Shown one piece after another: positions 53,822 to 62,768 of a DNA stretch of 64,000 bases. Below the pieces are notes generated by a model. That model saw only the letters and a list, made by a program, of their open reading frames with translations. It searched no databases and was not told where the DNA came from. The stretch comes from Lyngbya confervoides BDU141951 (lineage in GTDB: Bacteria; Cyanobacteriota; Cyanobacteriia; Thermosynechococcales; Thermosynechococcaceae), in assembly GCF_000817775.3 (NCBI RefSeq), contig NZ_JTHE03000103.1:1-64000 (forward strand), in the 5' to 3' direction. Position numbers and translations under genes: made by a program. The stretch's first letter is position 1. The number at the start of each line of letters is the position of its first letter.

Positions 53822-54757
53822 ATGGCAACGCTGTCCCCCCCGCATTCCCCCCTGGTGTCCTGCATCATTATTTTTCTCAATGAGGCGCAATTTCTAGAGG
53901 CAGCCATTGAGAGTGTGATGGAGCAGACCTACCCAAACTGGGAGTTGCTGCTGGTGGATGATGGGTCAACCGATGCCAGCCCCGAGCTAGCCCAACGCTA
54001 CGCGGCACAGTATCCTGACCAAATTCGCTACCTGACTCATCCCCAGCGCCAAAACCTCGGGATGAGTGCCTCGCGTAATTTAGGAATCCAACAGGCGCGG
54101 GGAAAATACATTTCCTATCTTGATGGGGATGATGTGTGGGTGCCCCACAAACTGGCAGATCAAGTGGGATTGCTGGAGCAATATCCTGAGGCCGCGCTGC
54201 TGGACTGTCCGCTGCTGGCTTGGCATAGCTGGACCGGCAATCCCGAAGATCAGGACCTTCTCTATGGAGCCGGCGATAGCGGTCAGCATCCCTACGGGGA
54301 TCGACTGGTGCCTCCTCCCCGGCTGCTCTGTTTATTTCTTGAAGATGAGCAGTTTGTGCCCAGTGGAGGACTCATCCGGCGCGATGTGCTGCTAGAGGTT
54401 GGGGGTGGCGAGACAGATTTTCGCGATAGTTATGAGGATGCGGTGGTGTGGGTGAAGGTGTGCCTGAATTGGCCCGTGTATATTGCCAATCAATGCTGGT
54501 ATTGGTATCGGATTCATCCGAACTCCTGCGAACGCACAGCCTATCAACGGGGTCTAGCGGAATCGAAGCGGTTAAAATACCTGCGCTGGGTGGCACAATA
54601 TTTACGGCGTCAGGCTGTTCAAGAGGCTGACGTTTGGCGATCGCTACGATTCGCTCTTTGGCGTGCCCGCTGGATATGGTTTAAGGCCCAGATCAAGCGT
54701 CAGCTCCCCAGAACTTGGGGAGGTGCCTATTCCAGGGCAGCTCATGAAGATGGCTAA
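53822..54757 (+). CDS. Glycosyltransferase family 2
   Basis: The 311-residue GT-A enzyme has the blocks SCIIIFLNEAQFLEAAIESV, NWELLLVDDGSTDASPE and YLDGDDVWVPHKLADQ (metal-binding DGDD). The C-terminal part is basic and amphipathic (WIWFKAQIKRQ). It is closely similar to the GT2 at 57114 (shared NWELLLVDDGSTD, NLGIQQ, DDVW.PH). A tnpB element begins 40 bases after its stop. Confidence 0.9.
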   Translation: MATLSPPHSPLVSCIIIFLNEAQFLEAAIESVMEQTYPNWELLLVDDGSTDASPELAQRYAAQYPDQIRYLTHPQRQNLGMSASRNLGIQQARGKYISYLDGDDVWVPHKLADQVGLLEQYPEAALLDCPLLAWHSWTGNPEDQDLLYGAGDSGQHPYGDRLVPPPRLLCLFLEDEQFVPSGGLIRRDVLLEVGGGETDFRDSYEDAVVWVKVCLNWPVYIANQCWYWYRIHPNSCERTAYQRGLAESKRLKYLRWVAQYLRRQAVQEADVWRSLRFALWRARWIWFKAQIKRQLPRTWGGAYSRAAHEDG

Positions 54758-54796
54758 GGTGTTTTCCTTATATACTCTGACCCAAAATAATGGGAT

Positions 54797-56093
54797 ACAA
54801 GCCTCGCCCTTTCAGGGCGATTTCCTCTGAATAAACGCATCATCATTTATTCAAGATGCTATAGTGCAACCATGCTAATCATCACCTACGAGTACAAACT
54901 TGAACCGACGCTAGCGCAGGAAGCGGTTATAGATGACTGGCTAGAGATCTGCCGGAAAGTCTATAACTATGCACTGGCTGAGCGAAAAGATTGGGTGCGT
55001 TCTCGTAAGTCTTCCATTCATGCTTGCAGTATCGACCGGGAATACATCATCCCTGTTGATGCGAAGCGTCCAACTTTTGCCAGTCAGTGCAAATCGCTGG
55101 CGGCAGCCAAGCAGGAAATCCCAGCGCTAAAGCGACCCCATGCCCATGTGTTGCAGCAAGTTCTTAGAACGCTTGAGGCGTCATTTGTGGCGATGTGGGA
55201 GCGGGGACACGGGTTCCCTCGGTTCAAGAAACGGATGCGGTCGTTTGCATTCCCTCAGCTCAATCAGGGCGTAGTCAGGGGGAATCGCGTTAACCTGCCT
55301 AAACTTGGATGGGTCAAGATGCGGCTTTCTAGGCCAGCGCCGGAAGGGTTTGCGGCAAAGCAGCTTCGTGTGGTGAAGCGGGCATCTGGCTACTACGTCA
55401 TGATTGTGTTTCAGTCTGATGTGGAGGTGGCAGCTGTGCAACCCCATGGAGAGCCCTTAGGCATTGATGTTGGCATTGAGAGCTATCTGGCGACTTCCGC
55501 TGGTGAGCTCGTCGAAAACCCTCGATTTTTCGTGCATGGACAACGCAAGCTGAAATCGCTGCAAGGTCAACTGAAGCGCCGGAAGAAAGGGTCTAATCGC
55601 TGGCTTGCCCTCCAAAGGAAGATTGCTCGACACCATGAGTATCTAGCCAATGCCCGGAAAGACTTTCAGTTCAAACTCGCTCACCATCTCTGCGACCAGG
55701 CGGGAATGGTGTTTGTTGAGAAACTAAACCTTAAAGGTCTGGCGAAAGGGATGCTTGCTGGGCAATGCCTTGATGCAGCGTGGGGTCGCTACCTTTCAAC
55801 CCAGGAATGGGTGTGCTGGAAGCGTGGAGTCTACTTTGCTGCGGTTGAGGCATCGGGCACCGGTCAGGAATGTCCAGGATGTGCAGTGGTCGTCAAAAAA
55901 GATTTATCTGTTCGAATCTATGAATGCCCTGAGTGTGGCTACACCACTAACCGAGATGTGGCGTCGGCTCAGGGAGTACGCAATAGAGGACTTGCAGCCG
56001 TGGGGCACACGGACAAGAAGCTCAGGGAGGGCAATGCCGAATGGGCACCCAGCGAACTGAGAATCCCTACGCCTCTGGGCCGGGGAGTGTCAA
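54797..56093 (+). mobile_element. IS200/IS605-type element, tnpB only (IS1341 group)
   Basis: The left end carries a hairpin CGCCCT-TTC-AGGGCG (54805-54819) and the right end closes with GGGGAGTGTCAA (56082-56093), both typical of IS605-family ends. There is no tnpA. The element sits between a GT2 gene and the deacetylase and leaves both frames intact. The left boundary is approximate. Confidence 0.8.
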
Positions 56094-56101
56094 ACGGATG
56101 A
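54872..56101 (+). CDS. tnpB: TnpB, RNA-guided nuclease of an IS605-type element
   Basis: The 409-residue protein has the N-terminal helical block (YEYKLEPTLAQEAVIDDWLE), RuvC-like residues in GIDVGIESYLATS (Asp), VEKLNLKGLAKGM (Glu) and NRDVASAQGVRNR (Asp), and a zinc finger CPGC...CPECGY. It appears intact. Family members cut DNA guided by an omega-RNA that lies at the 3' end of the gene and right end of the element. The stop TGA (56099-56101) lies in host sequence after the element end, inside the ATGA start of the deacetylase. Confidence 0.93.
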   Translation: MLIITYEYKLEPTLAQEAVIDDWLEICRKVYNYALAERKDWVRSRKSSIHACSIDREYIIPVDAKRPTFASQCKSLAAAKQEIPALKRPHAHVLQQVLRTLEASFVAMWERGHGFPRFKKRMRSFAFPQLNQGVVRGNRVNLPKLGWVKMRLSRPAPEGFAAKQLRVVKRASGYYVMIVFQSDVEVAAVQPHGEPLGIDVGIESYLATSAGELVENPRFFVHGQRKLKSLQGQLKRRKKGSNRWLALQRKIARHHEYLANARKDFQFKLAHHLCDQAGMVFVEKLNLKGLAKGMLAGQCLDAAWGRYLSTQEWVCWKRGVYFAAVEASGTGQECPGCAVVVKKDLSVRIYECPECGYTTNRDVASAQGVRNRGLAAVGHTDKKLREGNAEWAPSELRIPTPLGRGVSNG

Positions 56102-57117
56102 GATCTAGGCTAATCCGCAAGCTTCGTCAAGCGAAAACCTGGGCGCGTGAGCGCCTTTATCCCAGGGCTGTTATTTTGATGTATCACCGCATCGGGGATC
56201 CTGGTGTTGACCCCTGGTCCCTGTGCGTGAGTGCCGAAAACTTTGAGGCGCAACTGCGGGTGCTGCAACAGCAGGCCCAGCCCATCTCGTTGCAAGCTTT
56301 GGCGGCGGCTCATCGGCAGGGCTCGATTCCTGAAGGCGCTGTCGTGATTACCTTTGATGATGGCTACGCGAACAACCTGTACCAGGCTAAACCCATTCTG
56401 GAGCAGCTGGGCGTTCCGGCCACGGTGTTTGTGACCAGTGGCTACCTGGGATCGGCGCGAGAATACTGGTGGGACGATCTTGAGCAAATGCTGCTCCGAC
56501 CGGAGGCCTTGCCAGACCATTTACCCGCTGACCTTGCTCCCCGTCATCGCCCTTGGTTCCTGGGAGACGCCGCTGCAGCCTGGCGGACTACGGGCGATCG
56601 CGCTGCTTTCCTGGAGGTGCCCGAGGTCAGGGCGCGGTTTTATCATCAGATGTGGGAATATCTAGCGCCCATGTCTGAATCGGAGCGAAATTCTCTTCTG
56701 GAGAAGATGCGCCACTGGTCGGAGGCCTCCGCGACGCCTCGGGAGAGTCATCGGCCCATGACCCCAGAGGAAGTTTGCACCCTAGCGGCGGGTGGGCTGG
56801 TGGAGATTGGTGCCCACACCCTGACCCACCCTCGTCTTTCGGTCCTGTCGCGAGAGCAGCAGCGCCAGGAGATTGAGGGGAGCAAGCAGGCACTAGAGGC
56901 AATTTTGCACCACACCGTTGCCAGTTTTGCCTATCCCTTTGGCAATTTTGTGCCCGAGACGGTGCCCCTGGTTGCCGAAGCAGGATTTACCCAGGCCTGT
57001 TCCACGGTGGATGAAACCGTGTGGGGGAACAGTAAGGCCCTCGAGCTGCCGCGATTTGAGGTTCAAAATTGGAGCGGGCCGGACTTTTCCCGTAAGCTTG
57101 CTCGCTGGTTGTCATGA
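56098..57117 (+). CDS. Polysaccharide deacetylase (NodB-type)
   Basis: The 339-residue protein has the catalytic VVITFDDGYANN (Asp pair) and IGAHTLTHPRLS (HxxxH metal motif), with a final SFAYPFGNFVPETV. It starts with a basic segment (RSRLIRKLRQAKTWARERLY). It would remove acetyl groups from sugars of the polysaccharide. The start ATGA coincides with the tnpB stop, and its own stop overlaps the next GT2 as ATGA. Confidence 0.9.
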   Translation: MRSRLIRKLRQAKTWARERLYPRAVILMYHRIGDPGVDPWSLCVSAENFEAQLRVLQQQAQPISLQALAAAHRQGSIPEGAVVITFDDGYANNLYQAKPILEQLGVPATVFVTSGYLGSAREYWWDDLEQMLLRPEALPDHLPADLAPRHRPWFLGDAAAAWRTTGDRAAFLEVPEVRARFYHQMWEYLAPMSESERNSLLEKMRHWSEASATPRESHRPMTPEEVCTLAAGGLVEIGAHTLTHPRLSVLSREQQRQEIEGSKQALEAILHHTVASFAYPFGNFVPETVPLVAEAGFTQACSTVDETVWGNSKALELPRFEVQNWSGPDFSRKLARWLS

Positions 57118-58037
57118 CAAACCTGCCCTTAATTTCCACCATCATGATTTTCTTCAATGGTGAGCGGTTTATGGACGCAGCCATTGAAAGTGTCCTCGGG
57201 CAAACCCATGAAAACTGGGAGCTGTTGCTGGTGGATGATGGGTCTACCGATGGCAGCACAGCCATGGCCCAGCGCTATGCCCAGCGCTATCCTGAGCGAA
57301 TTCGCTATCTAGAGCATCCCCAGCATCAAAACCGCGGCATGAGCGCCACGCGCAATCTTGGAATTCAGCAATCGAGCGGTGAATATGTGGCCTTTCTCGA
57401 TGCCGATGATGTTTGGCTACCCCATCATTTGCAGCATCAGCTGTCTATCCTGCTCCGGCAGCCTGAGGCCATGGCAGTATTTGGTCCCACGTTGTTCTGG
57501 TATAGCTGGGATGAGGACAATCCCAAACCCGATGTGATTCGGGAACTGGGGCTAAGGCCGGATTGGCTCTATCAGCCTCCCCAGCTTCTCCCGCTACTGC
57601 TGCAAGAAAAGGCCCAGACACCTGCAACCTGTAGCATTCTGATCCGTAAGACTCTATTTGAAAAAATTGGTGGATTTTTAGAGCAGTTTAAGGGCTGCTA
57701 TGAAGATCAGGCCTTTTTCTCAAAGGTGTATCTCCAGGCTGCGGTGTACGTCGATAGTGAATGTTGCGATCGCTACCGACAGCACTCAGCCTCCCACTGC
57801 GCCATTGCGGTCCAGAATGGAACCTATCACCGCTTTCGAGCCAATGCGGCCCATCGAGCCTTTCTCCGTTGGTTAACGGACTATTTAATCCAGCAGCAGG
57901 TCAAGGATCCCCAGGTGTGGCAGGCGTTACAGCGGGCAAAGTGGCCCTATCGATACCCCTGGCTGTATCAAATTTGGTATCCCATCAAGCGCACCCGAGA
58001 TGCCCTGCGGCGACGATTGGCGAGAGGTTTTTGGTGA
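57114..58037 (+). CDS. Glycosyltransferase family 2
   Basis: The 307-residue enzyme shares its sequence pattern with the GT2 at 53822: ISTIMIFFNGERFMDAAIES, NWELLLVDDGSTDGST, GMSATRNLGIQQSSGEYV and FLDADDVWLPHHLQHQ (DADD). The pair probably arose by duplication around the deacetylase. It is translationally coupled to the deacetylase (ATGA). The C-terminus is basic (RRRLARGFW). Confidence 0.9.
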   Translation: MTNLPLISTIMIFFNGERFMDAAIESVLGQTHENWELLLVDDGSTDGSTAMAQRYAQRYPERIRYLEHPQHQNRGMSATRNLGIQQSSGEYVAFLDADDVWLPHHLQHQLSILLRQPEAMAVFGPTLFWYSWDEDNPKPDVIRELGLRPDWLYQPPQLLPLLLQEKAQTPATCSILIRKTLFEKIGGFLEQFKGCYEDQAFFSKVYLQAAVYVDSECCDRYRQHSASHCAIAVQNGTYHRFRANAAHRAFLRWLTDYLIQQQVKDPQVWQALQRAKWPYRYPWLYQIWYPIKRTRDALRRRLARGFW

Positions 58038-58228
58038 CTCAGGCACAGGATCGAGGGGGAGAATACCGTTGCTCGCTATCTGGTTCCCTTTATTCCATGG
58101 ATTATTCCATCAATACATTTGCCTGAATTTCCTCGTTAAGCCTAAGTTAAGATGAGGGGCAGCATCGGGAGCTGATGTTGCGACGCTTTGCCCTGCTTCC
58201 TGCAACTGACTGATTGAAGCCGCTTTCT

Positions 58229-58957
58229 ATGCATAGAATTTCCTTGAAATCAGGCAACGTTGCCATCTTTTTGGCCCAGTTTGTCCTGGGCCTCCATCTC
58301 ATTAATTTAATGTTCCAGGTTAATCGCTTCTACGGCACTGGCTATGACGGGCACCTTTATTCATTGTTTCATGTTGGTTTTGATAGCAACATTCCGACCT
58401 GGTACTCATCCTGGTTGCTGTTTCTGGCGGCCCTGTTGTCTGTTTTAGTTTCCCTGGGGCGAATCCGTGGCCAAAATTCAGGATACCCTGCCCGAAAATC
58501 CTGGTTGGGTTTGGCCTTGCTGCTGTTCCTAATGTCCCTTGACGAGACTGCGATGATGCACGAGCGCCTGGGCGACATAATTGAAAAACAGGTTCAAAAC
58601 CTGGGTGGTTTTTTTTACTATGGATGGGTGCTGTTTGGGATTCCACTGGGGGGGCTGCTGCTTGGGCTGGGCTATCGCATGGTGGTTGGTCTGCCCCAGC
58701 GGGTCAAGCGCTTTTGCATTTTAGCCGGGGTGATGTTTTTTACGGGCGCGCTTGGGTTTGAGATGCTCAGTGCCAATCAAGCCTATATCTACGGGCACGT
58801 CACCTTCTCCTTAGAGCTGCTGACTGCCCTTGAGGAGCTGTTTGAGATGAGCGCCGTGGTGATCTTAATCCACGCCTTGTTGATTTACGTGGAGCAGTAT
58901 TTTGAGCCCATGCAATTGACCCTTGGGCGCTTGCCAGAGAAGGTGTCTCGGCCATGA
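58229..58957 (+). CDS. Conserved integral membrane protein, unknown function
   Basis: The 242-residue protein has about six hydrophobic helices. Acidic and His residues occur in two membrane-adjacent motifs: MSLDETAMMHERLG (about residue 103) and LTALEELFEMSAV (about 213), a layout that could bind metal. It resembles unnamed conserved membrane proteins; I cannot assign a function. The ATG at 58229 is chosen over TTG at 58214. It follows the GT2 by 190 bases. Confidence 0.7.
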   Translation: MHRISLKSGNVAIFLAQFVLGLHLINLMFQVNRFYGTGYDGHLYSLFHVGFDSNIPTWYSSWLLFLAALLSVLVSLGRIRGQNSGYPARKSWLGLALLLFLMSLDETAMMHERLGDIIEKQVQNLGGFFYYGWVLFGIPLGGLLLGLGYRMVVGLPQRVKRFCILAGVMFFTGALGFEMLSANQAYIYGHVTFSLELLTALEELFEMSAVVILIHALLIYVEQYFEPMQLTLGRLPEKVSRP

Positions 58958-59010
58958 GGGGCTGTTGGTAACTCCCTTGGCACAGCGGCAGCATGGAGGG
59001 TCTTCTATCC

Positions 59011-59982
59011 TTAGGTTCTGAGGGCGGGGCGAAGGGTGCGACGCAGCCGATAGCCAAGGCTGAGAATCCTGTGATATCCCACGGGGCCAAAAAGCCGCAT
59101 CAGGGTCATTGCGAGCAGCAATCGCCCGTGTTCCCGCGAAAACCTAAGGCTGGGATCGTACTGGAGGGCCTGTCTTAAGAAGCGTCGGGCCTGTTTGTAG
59201 TCCTGGGCTTGGCTTTGGATGGGTTTCCAGGCCAAACAGTAAAGATAAAAATGACCGCAGCTTTTGGCCTGGAGGGTCAGATCCTCTGAGGCAGCTTGGG
59301 AAAAGGTCTTCTTCATCACGCGCTGAAAACTTTGGGCCATTGCGGTCCAGTTTTTAGAAGCGCTTTGGGGATGCTGGCGGTATTGGACTAACGGGATTGG
59401 AACCACCTGAAATGGATAGTGACGCGCCAAGCGAAGCCACATGTCCCAATCCTCTAAAAATGACCCAAGTTGAGTGTCAAAGACACCGCAGTGGTCAAAG
59501 CATTGCCGCCGCACCAGCGCCACGCTGCCGCATTCAACGATATTGTGCTGGGTGAGTGCTGGCCAGATCTTCCCCTGCAGCTGGTGCTGGTGAATTCGAC
59601 CGGTGGGCTGACCCTGGGAATCGATATTGGCCACCCAGGTATACACTAAGCCCACCTCCGGTTCACGGTCTAAAACCTTGACCTGATGCGCTAGCTTTTC
59701 AGGATGCCAGAGATCGTCGGCATCTAAAAAGGCAATGTATTCCCCTGAGGATTCTCGAATGCCGGTGTTTCTAGCCCCGGCTAATCCCTGGTTGCTCTGT
59801 GAAATGAGCTGAACTTGAGGATGTGGATGCGATCGCACCCAGGGGATAATGCCATCGGTACTGCCATCGTCGACCAAAATAATCTCAAAATCGCGAAAGG
59901 TTTGACTGAGGGCTGAGGCCAGGGTCTCGGGGAGAAAGGCCATGGCATTATAGGCCGGGATGACGATGGAAACCTGGGGCAT
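59011..59982 (-). CDS. Glycosyltransferase family 2
   Basis: The 323-residue GT-A enzyme begins MPQVSIVIPAYNAMAFLPET and has ILVDDGSTDG, SNQGLAGARNTGI and AFLDADDLWHPEKLAHQ (DADD). It resembles the GT2 at 47361. It follows the membrane protein gene 59985 by 2 bases on the same strand, so the two are an operon. Confidence 0.9.
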   Translation of the reverse strand: MPQVSIVIPAYNAMAFLPETLASALSQTFRDFEIILVDDGSTDGIIPWVRSHPHPQVQLISQSNQGLAGARNTGIRESSGEYIAFLDADDLWHPEKLAHQVKVLDREPEVGLVYTWVANIDSQGQPTGRIHQHQLQGKIWPALTQHNIVECGSVALVRRQCFDHCGVFDTQLGSFLEDWDMWLRLARHYPFQVVPIPLVQYRQHPQSASKNWTAMAQSFQRVMKKTFSQAASEDLTLQAKSCGHFYLYCLAWKPIQSQAQDYKQARRFLRQALQYDPSLRFSREHGRLLLAMTLMRLFGPVGYHRILSLGYRLRRTLRPALRT

Positions 59983-59984
59983 GA

Positions 59985-61709
59985 TTAGGCTGGAGGGTAG
60001 GGCAAGGGGGGCGCTGTCTGAACTGTCTGAACAGCGCTGACATGCAAAGTAGGAACCGGAATCAGATCTGTTCTGGAGAGAGCTTGGAAATCGCAGGACT
60101 GGGACGGATTAATCTTGAGAGTTTGCAAATTGTAGAGAGAGTAGGGTCCAAACTGGTAAACCAACTGTGTCTGGAGATCCACCCGCGGCCTATCCACTGC
60201 GTAGAACTGTAGCTGATATTGCTCAGCCAAGCATTGAAGCCGGGCAGGAGACAGCTGGCGAAAGTTGGCCTCCACTTCCTGATCCGCTGCAAACCCACGC
60301 TGCTTGAATGGTTGGGCATTATTGGCCAGCCGTAGACGATATAGCCAATCCCAGGCTTGCTGATTTTGGGGAATGGCCTGGGTGAGCACAAAGGCCGGGC
60401 GTTGGGCCAGGATCAAAAAATTATTCCAAGTGGGCGGCACTAAAAAGCGACTCTCTGGGGGGCTGTTATGGCGGATCCAGGACATGATCTGATCCTTGGG
60501 GTTGCGCGGAGTAAGCTGCAGCGACTCCGCCCAGGGCCTCAGGGTGAGGATAGATCGCAGGGGCAAATCATTCACCCCTGCCAGCAGCAGACCTACGCTA
60601 ATCAGGACGCCAACACAGAGAAGGCTGCTTTGGACCAGCGATCGCCGTAGGGGGTACTGCAGGGTGACCCACAACGCGATGGGCAGGAATAGATAGCAAA
60701 AGAGGGGCAAAAATCCGTCGGCAATGCGAAAGGGGTAGAGCTGCAAAAAAGCGTAGTGCCCCTGGATAAACGCCCCCACCCCCAGGCCAAACAGCACGAG
60801 AGTCCCGGTGGAAAAGCCCAGAAACAGCGTTTTCGCTGATTTAGAAATTGGCAACAGCACCAGGGCCAGGTAGGTGCCAAGGGTGATTAACCCCACGCGA
60901 ATCAGAACCTTTGGGGGAAGAAACAGGGTGGGGTCAAGATGATGGGGGAACCGGAAGAGGGTCATCAACTGACCCAGACTCTGGTAGGGGGGAAGGGGAC
61001 CTAATCCCGTAGCCTCATTCTGGCTTAGGGTCTGGATGCTGAGGATGACCGCCGGGAGCACCAGCAGTAAGGCCAAAGCTGCAGCCCGCCCATAGGCTCG
61101 GGGCGCGATCTGTCCAGGTTGAACCAGGAGAACCGAGAAGAGAATCAGTGCGCTCCAGCCTCCCACCAGGATATGCAGCCAAACCGCGAGGCTAAGGGCC
61201 ATGGCCATGGCCATCCAGCGCGATTGGAGTGCAAAATACAGCCCCCATAGCACCGATAGGTAAGCAAAGGGTTTTTGCTCAGCACCGCCAATCACCCATT
61301 CCCCCGTAGCCCCAAACTGACCGGCAATGACCCACAGGGAAAGCCCCAGCCAGGCGGGTGTGCGGGGAAGCTGAAGATGACGCAAAATCAGGAGAACCAC
61401 GCCTGCCAGAAGCAGCGTTTCCAGGGCGCGCAGAATTAAGGCGATCGCGATGGCATCGAGTCCGATCTTCCACAACGGGACAATGGCGATGGAAAAGAGG
61501 AGACCATGCACCTGGCCTGAGGCAGGTCCGGCGTACCAGTCAGTGGCTAAAAAACCGGGATTGGCCCACTGCTGACTTTTCAGTAGATAAATGCCTTCGT
61601 TAAAAATTAAGCTAGGGCCGCCGAAGGACAGGAACGCGAGGGTGAAAAACAGCCCCATTGCCAGGGAAGCAGACTGTTTTGGGTTAAGGGGAATCCATGA
61701 CTTCATCAT
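59985..61709 (-). CDS. Multi-pass membrane protein, glycosyltransferase-like (unknown function)
   Basis: The product of about 574 residues has roughly 12 hydrophobic helices followed by a soluble C-terminal region (about 430-574; YRLRLANNAQPFKQRG, LAEQYQLQFYAVDRP). Such a membrane part plus soluble tail is seen in GT-C-type and related exopolysaccharide membrane proteins. A short loop with FNEGIYLL near the N-terminus could be catalytic but this is not certain. The start is at one of two adjacent ATGs (61709 or 61706). It is the second gene of a leftward unit. Confidence 0.7.
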   Translation of the reverse strand: MMKSWIPLNPKQSASLAMGLFFTLAFLSFGGPSLIFNEGIYLLKSQQWANPGFLATDWYAGPASGQVHGLLFSIAIVPLWKIGLDAIAIALILRALETLLLAGVVLLILRHLQLPRTPAWLGLSLWVIAGQFGATGEWVIGGAEQKPFAYLSVLWGLYFALQSRWMAMAMALSLAVWLHILVGGWSALILFSVLLVQPGQIAPRAYGRAAALALLLVLPAVILSIQTLSQNEATGLGPLPPYQSLGQLMTLFRFPHHLDPTLFLPPKVLIRVGLITLGTYLALVLLPISKSAKTLFLGFSTGTLVLFGLGVGAFIQGHYAFLQLYPFRIADGFLPLFCYLFLPIALWVTLQYPLRRSLVQSSLLCVGVLISVGLLLAGVNDLPLRSILTLRPWAESLQLTPRNPKDQIMSWIRHNSPPESRFLVPPTWNNFLILAQRPAFVLTQAIPQNQQAWDWLYRLRLANNAQPFKQRGFAADQEVEANFRQLSPARLQCLAEQYQLQFYAVDRPRVDLQTQLVYQFGPYSLYNLQTLKINPSQSCDFQALSRTDLIPVPTLHVSAVQTVQTAPPLPYPPA

Positions 61710-61749
61710 TGGGGGTAGCGGTGCAGGCGTTGGTCTTTCTCGGGAAAGA

Positions 61750-62757
61750 TTACAAGTTCTGTCGGTAGAGCGCCAGGTGGATGAGATACCAAACCCCTGC
61801 GCCAATCAGAATCGGGAACGTCACAATGCTCAGATAAATCATAGAGGCTGCGATCGCCTGGTCATCGCTAATGCCAAAGGGAGATAACCCGGCGATAAAG
61901 CAAACCTGCATCGTCCCCAGGTAGGCTGGCGCTGAGGGCAGCGTCAGCCCCGCGATTGTGATAGGCAAAATTACCAACCCCGCCCAAATAGGCAGGTTCA
62001 GGCCAAAGGCCGCGAGGCTGCAAGTGATGCAGCCAGCCACCAGCACCCATTGCACCAGAGACAGCAGTCCAATGGGCAGCAGGTGGGCATGGGCAAAGGC
62101 CGCGCCTATGCCTGTCCCGATCTCCTTGAGCTGGTGACTCACCTTCTGGCTCCAGCGCTGGGGCAGCAGGTGGGCCAGCAGCCGAATCAGACTGCCCCGC
62201 AAGGGGTTTGGAACAGCCAGGATGGCCAGAGGGACCAAGATCACTAATCCCATCATGGCAAGCGCGACCAGGGCATCGCTCAGGATTTGAGGGGCCTGGG
62301 TTTGCAAGAGCAGGGTCCAGCCTGTGATCGCAATTACCGCGGCAAAATCATAGAATCGCTCCGCGGCAATGCTGCCCAAGATGGAGCTAACCGATAGTCC
62401 CAAGGGGCTGCGAGTTGTCAGGGCTCTTAACAGTTCGCCGGAATGGGGAATAACCGCATTAGCTGCAGTTCCCCAGGTTACGGCCCGCAGCAGGCTTAAA
62501 AACGGCCGCTGCTCAGTGCGCTCAGCCAGCAAAAAGCTCCAGCGCCATGTCCGAGCCAGCAAATAGAGACTGTAAATAAAAATACCGTAAAGAATAAATC
62601 GATGATCTACGGGCTCAATGGCGGAGACCACCGCGCGCCAGGAGGTGCGCCGGAAGGCCAGGGTGAGAAAAAAGGTGCCGCAGGCCAGGCCTAGGGCTAA
62701 ATTACGGAAGGATCCCTGCAGGCCGCGACTGGAGGTTGGGGGGGTGGGGGTGGTCAT
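61750..62757 (-). CDS. UPF0104 / LPG-synthase-flippase-like membrane protein
   Basis: The 335-residue protein has about eight helices and fits the lysylphosphatidylglycerol synthetase/flippase transmembrane family (UPF0104, as in AglD). Its conserved blocks are WGTAANAVIPHSGELLRALT, SILGSIAAERFYDFAAVI and LTLPSAPAYLGTMQVCFIAG. Such proteins are often found with sugar or lipid transfer genes. The ATG at 62757 gives a start 11 bases after the flavoprotein stop, so they are one operon. Confidence 0.82.
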   Translation of the reverse strand: MTTPTPPTSSRGLQGSFRNLALGLACGTFFLTLAFRRTSWRAVVSAIEPVDHRFILYGIFIYSLYLLARTWRWSFLLAERTEQRPFLSLLRAVTWGTAANAVIPHSGELLRALTTRSPLGLSVSSILGSIAAERFYDFAAVIAITGWTLLLQTQAPQILSDALVALAMMGLVILVPLAILAVPNPLRGSLIRLLAHLLPQRWSQKVSHQLKEIGTGIGAAFAHAHLLPIGLLSLVQWVLVAGCITCSLAAFGLNLPIWAGLVILPITIAGLTLPSAPAYLGTMQVCFIAGLSPFGISDDQAIAASMIYLSIVTFPILIGAGVWYLIHLALYRQNL

Positions 62758-62768
62758 GGGGACGCAAG

